A stretch of DNA of 52,227 nucleotides. It comes from Cupriavidus sp. Its GTDB lineage: Bacteria > Pseudomonadota > Gammaproteobacteria > Burkholderiales > Burkholderiaceae. The stretch lies in the NCBI GenBank assembly GCA_031180665.1, contig JAPSLP010000036.1:1-52227 (forward strand), written 5' to 3'. Each line of letters starts with the position of its first letter. The stretch's first letter is position 1. The notes under the pieces are model-generated. The model did not search any database, was not told the origin of the DNA, and saw nothing but the letters and a program-made list of their open reading frames with translations. Made by a program: the position numbers and the translations under genes. Of this stretch, positions 17,224 to 24,225 are shown piece after piece.

Positions 17224-17388
17224 ACGGCATCGAGATTCCGTATTGGTTGGCACCCGCGCAAGTTCTTACCATCGCTCTACGAGCCGGCTCGATGGCGGTG
17301 CGCCGCGCTGATGGACAGCGCATGGCGCGCCGTTGCGAACGCCGCCATCGAGACCAATTCCGTTCGCATGATTTGGGGAGAACTGCAG

Positions 17389-18360
17389 ATGTACCGTTCC
17401 TTGATGGGCGCCGCGATGGTGGCCTTGATGACGCTGTCCGGCGCCGCGATCGCCCAGGACGCCTATCCCAACCGTCCTGTCCGCCTGATCGTGCCGCAGT
17501 CGGCCGGTTCGGGCGGCGACGTGGTGGCGCGGATGCTCGGCGAGAAGCTGAGCCAGGACCTGGGGCAATCGGTGGTGGTGGACAATCGCGCCGGCGCCAA
17601 CGGCATCATCGGCACCTCGTTCGTGGCCAAGCAGCCCGCCGACGGCTACACGCTGCTGCTGACCGGTGTGTCGCAGGTCAGCTTCAACCAGCATCTTTAC
17701 AAGTCCCTGCCCTACGATCCGCAGAAGGACTTCACCTTCATTGCCCCGGTAGTCGATACGCCGTTCGTGCTGGTGACCAGCAAGGCCAGCGGCATCACGT
17801 CGATCGCGCAGTTCATCGAGCGGGCGAAGTCCAAACCCGGCGGACTGACCTTCGGCAGCGCCGGGGTCGGCAATTCCACGCATCTGGCGATGGAGATGCT
17901 GGCCGACAAGGCCGGCATCAAGCTGACGCATGCCGCGTACAAGGGATCGGGTCCGGCGCTGACCGGCGTGATCGCCGGCGAAGTCGATGCGATGGTCAGC
18001 GTGGTCGGCTCGGCGCTGCCGCAAATCACGGGCGGCAATGTGGTGCCGGTGGCGATCGTCGGGCAGAAGCGCGCCAAGGAGTTGCCCAATGTGCCGACCG
18101 TGAAGGAAGCGGGTCTGGACGTGCCGGTGATGCCCGGCTGGTATGCCCTGCTCGGGCCGGCCAATATGGACGCCAAGGTGGTGGCGCGCCTGAATGCCGC
18201 GGTGCAGGCCTTCCTGTCCGATCCGCAGGTCAAGAGCAAGCTCGCTTCGCTCTATTTGGAGCCGCTGGCGGGCTCGGCCGAGGCGATCAAGCAGCGCGCC
18301 GTGACAGACGCCAAGGTCTGGGGCGAGTTCATCAAGCGGCGCGGCATTCAGAACTCGTGA
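17389..18360 (+). CDS. Bug-family (TctC) periplasmic solute receptor
   Basis: This 323-residue secreted protein has a signal peptide (about residues 1-22, AIA|QD). It then has the family signature YPNRPVRLIVPQSAGSGGDVVARMLGEKLSQ, followed by VVVDNRAGANGIIGTSFVAK. Bug proteins bind small organic acids or amides and either feed tripartite tricarboxylate transporters or act alone as sensors. No transporter membrane genes are next to it. The family is hugely expanded in Burkholderiales and supports the taxonomic call. The ATG at 17389 was chosen because GGGGAG lies at the right distance and the signal peptide begins there. The ligand is unknown. Confidence 0.93.
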   Translation: MYRSLMGAAMVALMTLSGAAIAQDAYPNRPVRLIVPQSAGSGGDVVARMLGEKLSQDLGQSVVVDNRAGANGIIGTSFVAKQPADGYTLLLTGVSQVSFNQHLYKSLPYDPQKDFTFIAPVVDTPFVLVTSKASGITSIAQFIERAKSKPGGLTFGSAGVGNSTHLAMEMLADKAGIKLTHAAYKGSGPALTGVIAGEVDAMVSVVGSALPQITGGNVVPVAIVGQKRAKELPNVPTVKEAGLDVPVMPGWYALLGPANMDAKVVARLNAAVQAFLSDPQVKSKLASLYLEPLAGSAEAIKQRAVTDAKVWGEFIKRRGIQNS

Positions 18361-18463
18361 CGCGGCATTCAAGCCGGCGCGTTCAGCGGCTGTCGATCAG
18401 GTTGCGGCCGCCCCCGCCGCGGGCGGCCGGTCACCTTGCCCGGCGCGCCCCAGCGCGATACCG

Positions 18464-18988
18464 CTAGCTCTGCAGCTCCGGCACATTGCCGGCTTCCTCG
18501 TGGACGGTCAGGCGGTCGTCGATATCCTGCACGCCGGCGATGCCGCGCACCGCGGCCAGCAGCGCCTCGTGCTCGGATGACAGGATGTGCCCGCTCAACC
18601 ATACCCGTCCGCCGACCACGGCGACGTCGATCGCCCCGGGATGGCCAACCAGACGTCCCATTTCCGCGCGAACCCGCTCGGCGACGGTGTCGTCATCGGC
18701 CGAGGGCTTGCCCAGGCCGGTCGCGCTGCGTACCTTGGCCGCGATGCCCTGCATGCGGTCGGTGATCCGTTTGGCCTGCTTTTCCGCCAGATCCTGCATG
18801 TCATGGCGACTCGCCTCGGCCTTGTCGCGCAGCTGCGCGCGGCGCCGGCGGCCCGTTTCCGGGTCGAACAGGTACATGATCGCCGCGCCAACCGCCGCCG
18901 CGACCGCAAATGCCAACAGGCCAGGCTTGCCGCCGTGCGCTTCGCGTTGCATGCCTTCCCGCCGTTGCTCGTGCATTCCGTCGTTCAT
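18464..18988 (-). CDS. BON-domain protein with one membrane segment
   Basis: The 174-residue product has a predicted membrane segment near residues 23-43 (GLLAFAVAAAVGAAIMYLF). A basic, helical stretch follows (about 45-95, DPETGRRRRAQLRDKAEASRHDM, of the YtxH type). A BON domain closes it at about 103-170 (VAERVRAEMGRL ... VWLSGHILSSEHEALLAAVRGIAGVQDIDDRL). BON domains bind phospholipids and are common in envelope-stress proteins. A strong AAGGAGG site precedes the ATG. The function is not known. Confidence 0.8.
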   Translation of the reverse strand: MNDGMHEQRREGMQREAHGGKPGLLAFAVAAAVGAAIMYLFDPETGRRRRAQLRDKAEASRHDMQDLAEKQAKRITDRMQGIAAKVRSATGLGKPSADDDTVAERVRAEMGRLVGHPGAIDVAVVGGRVWLSGHILSSEHEALLAAVRGIAGVQDIDDRLTVHEEAGNVPELQS

Positions 18989-19323
18989 TTGCGCCTCCTT
19001 GGGACAATGGCTTCGCGCTCCCTGCCCCGGCGGCGGGAACGCGCTTAATGCGCAGAGCATCAGGTGTGCCAGTCGGGGCGGGCGGAAGGAGGGCCGGGCA
19101 AGCCCCGTCCACCGCATGGCGAGCAGCATCGACAGGACCGCGCGAACGCGAACTTACAGCGGCGTGTAATTCGGAAAGGCGAGGGAATACGTCGACGAGG
19201 CGCGCGGTGCAATGGCGTCATGCAGCCCGGCGTGATGCCGCAGCGATATGGCGACGGAACAGGGAACGGAACGGCTGAGTGGAAACCGGGATGCGGAACG
19301 GGTCCCGGTGACAAGGTCGTCGC
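18989..19323. other. Intergenic region, nothing recognised
   Basis: These 335 bases between the BON gene and the tRNA hairpin hold the BON upstream region and no gene I can support. Frames that cross it are G/R-rich shadows without family resemblance. Confidence 0.45.
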
Positions 19324-19353
19324 CGGCGCCGGATGGCCATGCCTCCGGCGCCG
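19324..19353 (-). terminator. Hairpin downstream of tRNA-Val
   Basis: CGGCGCCGGA (19324-19333) and TCCGGCGCCG (19344-19353) form a perfect 10-bp stem with a 10-base loop, 14 bases beyond the tRNA 3' end. There is no U-run after it in the tRNA direction, so it may be a processing or Rho-assisted end rather than a classic terminator. Confidence 0.4.
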
Positions 19354-19367
19354 TCGTCGATTTGCGT

Positions 19368-19444
19368 TGGTAGGCTCGATTGGACTCGAACCAACGACCC
19401 CCACCATGTCAAGGTGGTGCTCTAACCAGCTGAGCTACGAGCCT
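19368..19444 (-). tRNA. tRNA-Val (anticodon GAC)
   Basis: Read on the minus strand, the 77-base gene folds into a full cloverleaf. The acceptor AGGCTCG pairs with CGAGCCT, followed by discriminator A and an encoded CCA. The D-arm contains AGCTCAGCTGGTTAGAGC. The anticodon stem is CCACC/GGTGG with loop TTGACAT, giving GAC (reads Val GUC/GUU). The T-loop is TTCGAGT. It is transcribed from the promoter at 19458-19486, divergently from xthA. Confidence 0.95.
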
Positions 19445-19457
19445 GTGGAAGGCGCGG

Positions 19458-19486
19458 ATTATAGAGAAGCTTTTGCGTACGCACAA
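19458..19486 (-). promoter_or_regulatory. Sigma-70 promoter of tRNA-Val
   Basis: On the minus strand TTGTGC (19486-19481) is followed after 17 bases by a perfect TATAAT (19463-19458), which ends 13 bases upstream of the tRNA 5' end. Spacing and position fit a strong housekeeping promoter. Confidence 0.75.
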
Positions 19487-19601
19487 GCCTGTCGGGTAAA
19501 AAATGCGGCGCGGCGCTTTCCCCTGTGGGACGCCGCCCGATTGCCGCGGCGGTGCGTCTCTCCTAAAAAGGGAGCATCGGCAAGCCAATTCGCCTATCGA
19601 C

Positions 19602-20645
19602 ATGCTGAAAATCGCCACCTTCAATATCAATGGCATTCGCGCCCGCCTGCCGGCATTGCTGGAATGGCTCGAGCGCGAGGCGCCCGATGTGGTTTGCCTG
19701 CAGGAATTGAAGACGGCCGATGCCGGTTTTCCGATCGATGCGATTCGTGCCGCGGGGTATGGCGCGATCTGGCATGGCGAGAAGTCGTGGAACGGCGTGG
19801 CGATCCTGTCGCGCGGGACCGAGCCGATCGAAAGCCGGCGCGGCCTGCCCGGCGACGATGGCGACAAGCAGAGCCGCTATATCGAGGCAGCGGTGCATGG
19901 CGTGCTGGTCGGCTGTCTGTATCTGCCCAACGGCAATCCGCAGCCGGGGCCGAAATTCGAATACAAGCTCGCCTGGTTCGAGCGCCTGCTCAAGTATGCG
20001 GCCACGCTCTACGACAGCGGCCATCCCGTCGTGCTGGCCGGCGACTACAACGTGGTGCCGACCGACGAGGACATCTATAACCCGCGTTCGTGGCTCAAGG
20101 ACGCCTTGCTGCAGCCCGAAAGCCGCGCCCGTTATCGACGCTTGCTCGAGCAGGGGTGGGTCGATGCCTTGCGCGCGAAATATCCCGACGAGCGGATCTA
20201 CACCTTCTGGGATTACTTTCGCCAGCACTGGCAGACCAATTCGGGCCTGCGCATCGACCATCTGCTGCTGAACGCGACGCTCGCGCCGGCCCTGCGCGAG
20301 GCGGGCGTCGACCGCTGGGTCCGCGGCGCGGCGCAGGCGAGCGATCATGCACCGGCCTGGATTACGCTCGACTTCGGTGGCGGCGCCGGCCGGCGCAGGG
20401 CGTCATCCAGGACGACAACGAAGTTCGCGGCGAAGACGCCGGCGAAGAGCCCGGCGACGGGCTCGGCGAAGAAGGCTGCCGCGAGTAAAACGGCTGCCCC
20501 AAGGAAGGCCGTCTCCGCCAAGGCGCCAGCCGCGAAGAAAACCACCGCCGCGAAGAAAACCACCGCCGCGAAGAAAACCACCGCCGCGAAGAAAACCACG
20601 GCCGCAAAGACGCCCGCCGTCAAGAAGGCCACTGCCGCCCGGTAA
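19602..20645 (+). CDS. xthA: Exodeoxyribonuclease III with a Lys/Ala-rich histone H1-like tail
   Basis: Exonuclease III is an AP endonuclease and 3'-repair nuclease in base excision repair. Residues 1-257 form the catalytic domain. Visible residues include Glu35 (CLQELK), Asp148 and Asn150 (GDYNVVP), and Asp248-His249 (SDHAPA). The ordinary enzyme ends there. This protein adds about 90 residues of basic, low-complexity sequence rich in Lys, Ala, Thr and Ser, with four AAKKTT repeats encoded by exact 18-base repeats. The tail resembles histone H1/AlgP-type DNA-binding tails and may hold the enzyme on DNA. The start at 19602 matches the family N-terminus MLKIATFNINGIRARL. Confidence 0.92.
   Translation: MLKIATFNINGIRARLPALLEWLEREAPDVVCLQELKTADAGFPIDAIRAAGYGAIWHGEKSWNGVAILSRGTEPIESRRGLPGDDGDKQSRYIEAAVHGVLVGCLYLPNGNPQPGPKFEYKLAWFERLLKYAATLYDSGHPVVLAGDYNVVPTDEDIYNPRSWLKDALLQPESRARYRRLLEQGWVDALRAKYPDERIYTFWDYFRQHWQTNSGLRIDHLLLNATLAPALREAGVDRWVRGAAQASDHAPAWITLDFGGGAGRRRASSRTTTKFAAKTPAKSPATGSAKKAAASKTAAPRKAVSAKAPAAKKTTAAKKTTAAKKTTAAKKTTAAKTPAVKKATAAR
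20529..20600 (+). repeat. Four tandem 18-bp repeats in the xthA tail
   Basis: Units at 20529, 20547, 20565 and 20583 each read GCCGCGAAGAAAACCACC, the last differing by one base. They are in frame and encode AAKKTT. Such exact repeats can expand or contract in multiples of six residues without breaking the frame. Confidence 0.9.
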
Positions 20646-20658
20646 AGCAGGACTAAGC

Positions 20659-20717
20659 GACAATGACGCCCGTCGCGGCCAACGGGCCGCGTCGACGCCG
20701 TTTGTCGATTCATTGTC
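20659..20717. repeat. Nested inverted repeats between xthA and merR
   Basis: Outer arms GACAATGA (20659-20666) and TCATTGTC (20710-20717) enclose inner arms CGCGGCC (20674-20680) and GGCCGCG (20685-20691) with a 4-base loop. They lie just after the xthA stop and before the MerR start at 20730. They could be a terminator without a T-run, or a regulatory site. Confidence 0.45.
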
Positions 20718-20729
20718 CGTCGCTTCCCC

Positions 20730-21749
20730 ATGCTCCTGAAAGTCGGCACGCTCGCCAAGCAGACCGGCCTGACCGTCCGCGCGCTGCATCACTACGACCG
20801 CATCGGCCTGCTCAAGCCCTCCGGCCGCTCGGCCGCCGGCTATCGCCTCTACAACCGCGACGACGTGGCGCGGCTGCATGCGATCCAGGTCCTGCGGCAG
20901 TCCGGCCTGTCCCTGGCCGCGATCGCCGCGCTGCTGGCGGGTGAGGGGCCGCCGCGGCATCGCATGGTCACGCAGCAGATCGAGGCCCTCGATCGCGAGA
21001 TCGCGCGGGCCACCGAACTGCGTGGCCGTCTGGTTCTGTTACAGGCTGTGCTGGCCGCGGGTGGCGAGCCCGAGATCGAGCACTGGCTAGGGGCCCTGCG
21101 CGAGATGCGCGCGTATCGCGAGTACTTCAGCGAGGCGGAGCTCGATTCGATCTTCCGCGAGTGGATCGCCACGCAGGCGCAATGGCAGCCGATGTTGGCC
21201 GAGGTGCGCGAGGCAATGGCCCAGCACTGGCCGGCGGATGCGATCGGCACGCAGGCGCTGGCCGCACGCTGGATGCAGTTGGCCATGCGCTGGATGCAGG
21301 GCGACATGGAGCGGGCCGTCCGTTGGGGCGAAATGATCAAGCGGGCCGCGCGGCAGGGCTTTGGCGGCATCGACGCCGCGATGGTTCGCTATATGGAGGC
21401 CGCCGTCGAACTGCGCATGGCAGCGTGGCTGCGGCATCTGTCGCCGGACGAACTGGCGCGGCTGGACAAGCGGCTCGAACCGCAATGGCAGGCGCTGGCG
21501 CAGCGGGCCCGCACCCTGATCGCGGCCAGCGCCGATCCTTGCGCGGCGGCGAGCCGCACGTTGCTGCGCGATTGGGATGCGCTGGTCGACCGGATGGCCG
21601 ATCACGACACCGGGTTGCGCGACAAGCTGCTCAAGGCCTATCGCGACGAGCCGCTGCTGCAGATCGGGCATATGGTCGATGCTCAAGTCCGGCAGTTCGT
21701 CGAGGCGGTACGCACGCATGCCGGTGAGGCCGCGCCGCGGCGGTACTGA
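20730..21749 (+). CDS. MerR-family regulator with TipAS-like C-terminal domain
   Basis: The 339-residue protein has an N-terminal MerR winged helix (residues 1-70: KVGTLAKQTGLTVRALHHYDRIGLLKPS, AAGYRLYNRDDVARLHAI). A dimerising coiled coil follows (about 78-112), then a long helical C-terminal domain (about 120-325) of the TipAS type that binds drugs or other ligands. No Cys cluster typical of metal-sensing MerR proteins is visible. It is followed, in the same direction, by a methyltransferase whose promoter has a MerR-type operator, so that gene is its likely target. Confidence 0.88.
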   Translation: MLLKVGTLAKQTGLTVRALHHYDRIGLLKPSGRSAAGYRLYNRDDVARLHAIQVLRQSGLSLAAIAALLAGEGPPRHRMVTQQIEALDREIARATELRGRLVLLQAVLAAGGEPEIEHWLGALREMRAYREYFSEAELDSIFREWIATQAQWQPMLAEVREAMAQHWPADAIGTQALAARWMQLAMRWMQGDMERAVRWGEMIKRAARQGFGGIDAAMVRYMEAAVELRMAAWLRHLSPDELARLDKRLEPQWQALAQRARTLIAASADPCAAASRTLLRDWDALVDRMADHDTGLRDKLLKAYRDEPLLQIGHMVDAQVRQFVEAVRTHAGEAAPRRY

Positions 21750-21801
21750 CGATCCGGTCACGCCGTGACATGAGGCCACAGCCCGTACGCACGGACGGCG
21801 C

Positions 21802-21833
21802 TTGACCCTGACGCGCACGTCAGGCTCTATGCT
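21802..21833 (+). promoter_or_regulatory. MerR-type promoter/operator of the methyltransferase gene
   Basis: A -35 TTGACC (21802-21807) and a -10 TATGCT (21828-21833) are separated by 20 bases instead of the usual 17. A 7-4-7 dyad, CCTGACG-CGCA-CGTCAGG (21807-21824), lies between them. The over-long spacer with a centred dyad is the signature of MerR-activated promoters. It lies 27 bases upstream of the methyltransferase ATG. Confidence 0.8.
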
Positions 21834-21860
21834 GCCCGGCTTTCGCAGCAGGAGCCAATC

Positions 21861-22751
21861 ATGTCCCGAACCGAAACCACTGCGCTGGCCCAGGGCCGGC
21901 CCAGCACGACCGCGCTGATGATGGCCATTGCGCGCGCCGTTCACCAGTTGCTCGACGATCCGCTGGTGTTGCCCGACCCCATCGCGTTGCCGATCCTCGG
22001 CCCCGCGCTGGAACGCGCCGTCCGCGACGACCCCTATCGCTATAACGACCCGATGGCGCGTCCGATGCGCGCGGCAGCGGTGGCGCGCGCGATGGTGGCC
22101 GATGCCGAGCTGGCCGAGGCGGCAGGCGCCGGCGTGCGCCAATGCGTGGTGCTCGGCGCCGGCCTCGATACGTCGGCCTGGCGCGTTCCCGCCGCGGCCG
22201 ACGGCATGCGCGTCTTCGAAGTCGACCATCCCGCTACGCAGGCATGGAAGCAGGACTTGTTGCGGCAGGCCGGACTGAGCATGCCGGACTGGGCCAGTGC
22301 CGTGCCGGTCGACCTTCAGCATGGCTCGCTGCAAGCCGCACTGGAGGACGCCGGCTTTCGTGGCGACCGGCCCGCCTGTTTCGTGTGGCTCGGCGTGACG
22401 CCGTATCTGACGGAGGCCGCGATCGAGGGCACGTTGCGCTATGTCGCCAGTCTGCCCAGGGGCACGTGCATCGTGTTCGACTATCGCGTCGACGCCGGCG
22501 TGTTGCCGCCGTTCGAGCGCGTGATGGCGGCGCATATGGCCGGGCAGGTGGCCGCGCTGGGCGAGCCCTGGCTGTCGGCGTTTGTGCCGGAACGACTGGT
22601 GCAACGGCTGACTGCCATGGGCTTTGGCGGTGTGACCGATCTGGACGCGCCGGCGCTGAACGCACGCTACTTCCCCCGCCGCAAGGACGGCCTGCAGACC
22701 GCGGGCGGCGGCCTGCGCGTGCTGTGCGCCCGCGTGGGCGAAGCGGGTTAG
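21861..22751 (+). CDS. Class I SAM-dependent methyltransferase (LCMT/TIGR00027-like)
   Basis: The 296-residue protein belongs to the leucine carboxyl methyltransferase-related family (PPM1/LCMT, TIGR00027-type). It has the SAM-binding motif I CVVLGAGLDTSAWR (about residues 95-108), the acidic residue of motif II in VFEVDHPATQAWK, and WLGVTPYLTEAAI. Homologues methylate small carboxylates or polyketide-type products, and many are of unknown substrate. An AGGAG site precedes the ATG. The MerR regulator upstream and the MerR-type promoter suggest the gene is induced by a compound and may act in its detoxification; that is inference. Confidence 0.88.
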   Translation: MSRTETTALAQGRPSTTALMMAIARAVHQLLDDPLVLPDPIALPILGPALERAVRDDPYRYNDPMARPMRAAAVARAMVADAELAEAAGAGVRQCVVLGAGLDTSAWRVPAAADGMRVFEVDHPATQAWKQDLLRQAGLSMPDWASAVPVDLQHGSLQAALEDAGFRGDRPACFVWLGVTPYLTEAAIEGTLRYVASLPRGTCIVFDYRVDAGVLPPFERVMAAHMAGQVAALGEPWLSAFVPERLVQRLTAMGFGGVTDLDAPALNARYFPRRKDGLQTAGGGLRVLCARVGEAG

Positions 22752-22768
22752 CGCGGCATGGTTCGGAC

Positions 22769-22788
22769 GCCAGGCGCCACCGCCTGGC
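22769..22788 (+). terminator. GC hairpin after the methyltransferase gene
   Basis: GCCAGGCG (22769-22776) pairs perfectly with CGCCTGGC (22781-22788) around CCAC, 17 bases after the methyltransferase stop. No T-run follows, so its strength as a terminator is uncertain. The rest of the convergent gap to 22995 shows no recognisable gene. Confidence 0.4.
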
Positions 22789-22995
22789 CGCGTGCCGCGG
22801 CAAGCGCGCGGCCGGCGTAATACTCGAACGTCAGCTGCGAGCGGCGCGGCGTCAGGGCTGCCGGGCAACGTGCGCGACAGCGCGCACGCGGCCGTGTGCG
22901 TCTCGGTCGCCGGCGAGCGCGAGCCGGTGTCGCCATCGGAGCGCGAGGGCAACTATTGCTGCGAGGCAATCGCCGCGCCCTCCGTCGATTCGGCT

Positions 22996-23850
22996 TCAGG
23001 CTGTCTTGGCTTGCTGATAGGCGGCGTACAGGCGCTGGAATACCGGTCCGGGAGCGCCGCTGCCGATCGTCTTGCCGTCGATCGTCACCACCGGAAGGAT
23101 TTCCTTGCTGGCCGACGACAGCAGGACTTCGTCGGCCGCAAACACCTCGTCGCGAGCGATTGGGCGGCAGACCAACGGAATCTCGAAGCGGGCGCACAGT
23201 TCTTCGATCAGGCCATAGCGGATGCCTTCGAGGATCAGATTGTCCTTGGGCGGCGCGGCCACGGCGCCATCCTTGACGACCCAGACGTTGGACGCCGACG
23301 CCTCGGTCAGCATGCCGTCGCGGAACTGGATGGCCTCGGTGACGCCATGCTCCGCGGCATTCTGCGCGGCCAGCACATTGCCCAGCAGCGAGGTCGACTT
23401 GATCTGGCAGTGCAGCCAGCGCTTGTCCTCCATCGTGACGCACGCCACCCCGCGCTCGGTCGCGGCGGCCGGCGGCAGCGACATCGGATTGGTCATGATG
23501 AAGACGGTCGGCGTCACCTCCTTCGGGAAGGCGTGCATGCGCTTGGCGACGCCGCGCGTGACCTGGATATAGATCATCTGGTCCGGCATCGGATTGGCCT
23601 GCATCACGCGCGCGATCAGCGCCGTCCATTGGCCTTGGTCATGCGGATTCGGAATACCGATCGCGTCCAGGCTGCGCGAGAGCCGGGCCAGATGCTGCGC
23701 CGCGCGGAACGGCTTGCCGGCATAGACGGGGATCACCTCGTAGACGCCGTCGCCAAAAATAAAGCCGCGGTCGAGCACGGGGATGCGTGCCTCGGACAGC
23801 GGCGTCAATTCGCCGTTCAGATAAACAATGGCGTCGGAGCTGGAAGTCAT
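22996..23850 (-). CDS. dat: D-amino-acid transaminase (class IV PLP aminotransferase)
   Basis: This 284-residue PLP enzyme interconverts D-amino acids and 2-oxo acids. PLP-binding Lys151 lies in RWLHCQIKSTSLLGN, the D-amino-acid transaminase form of the motif (branched-chain enzymes differ here). The N-terminal YLNGELTPLSEARIPVLDRGFIFGDGVYEVI and C-terminal EASASNVWVV and LSSASKEILPV also fit fold-type IV. No strong Shine-Dalgarno is visible at 23850; an in-frame start at 23943 adds a non-conserved extension. It may supply D-Glu/D-Ala for the wall or degrade D-amino acids. Confidence 0.9.
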   Translation of the reverse strand: MTSSSDAIVYLNGELTPLSEARIPVLDRGFIFGDGVYEVIPVYAGKPFRAAQHLARLSRSLDAIGIPNPHDQGQWTALIARVMQANPMPDQMIYIQVTRGVAKRMHAFPKEVTPTVFIMTNPMSLPPAAATERGVACVTMEDKRWLHCQIKSTSLLGNVLAAQNAAEHGVTEAIQFRDGMLTEASASNVWVVKDGAVAAPPKDNLILEGIRYGLIEELCARFEIPLVCRPIARDEVFAADEVLLSSASKEILPVVTIDGKTIGSGAPGPVFQRLYAAYQQAKTA

Positions 23851-24225
23851 GGCTTGCGTGGACTCGCGAGAGTTCGAGTTCGAGGGAACAGGGATGAGGC
23901 ATTGTTCCACAGCGGCTCGCGCGGGGTCATGCCGAATGCGCATAACGTTGGCGTCGCCGTCGTCCCCACGAAAGCAAGCTCGGCCTTGCTTGTAGGACGA
24001 ATCCTTGCCGTAATCAGCCGCCCGCCGACGTCGCTGCCCGGTTTCCTGCGGAATACTCCGGGGAAAACGACTGACAGCGTGGCACCGTGCTCACCTATGT
24101 GCTGCTCACCCTCGCCGCGATCGGGCTGATCGCGATCGTGATCTACCTGTCCAGATGACGGGCAGGCGGCTGACCCGTGGCCCGCGACAAGGCAGGGGCC
24201 ACCACTCGCTGTGCCCGAGGCAGCC
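23851..24225. other. Intergenic region with a possible tiny membrane peptide ORF
   Basis: These 375 bases lie upstream of the transaminase and downstream of the hydrolase (both minus). Apart from the 23-codon ORF at 24087 on the plus strand, nothing recognisable is seen. Confidence 0.45.
24087..24158 (+). CDS. Possible 23-residue single-span membrane peptide
   Basis: From a GTG at 24087, a short frame encodes VLTYVLLTLAAIGLIAIVIY followed by LSR and a TGA. Almost the whole peptide is hydrophobic and could span the membrane once. An in-frame TGA lies 15 bases before the start, so the reading frame is complete. No Shine-Dalgarno is visible and no family was recognised. It could be a chance frame. 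Confidence 0.25.
   Translation: MLTYVLLTLAAIGLIAIVIYLSR

Larger units (their letters stand above)
16969..17388. other. Divergent regulatory region with two LysR-type dyads
   Basis: These 420 bases separate the minus-strand hydrolase from the plus-strand Bug receptor. They contain two copies of CATAGG-N5-CCTATG, listed separately. No credible coding sequence was found. Confidence 0.6.

Noticed and set aside
19368..19444. tRNA gene as an integration site for a mobile element
   Set aside because: No integrase, no repeated 3' tRNA end and no composition change next to it were found.
20529..20600. Repeats that could suggest a small CRISPR-like array
   Set aside because: They are tandem 18-bp units without spacers, in frame within xthA, and encode AAKKTT.
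22748..22995. A minus-strand frame ending EYYAGRALAAARGQAVAPGV before the methyltransferase end
   Set aside because: No clear start, no family match and no ribosome-binding site; treated as a shadow or unresolvable remnant.
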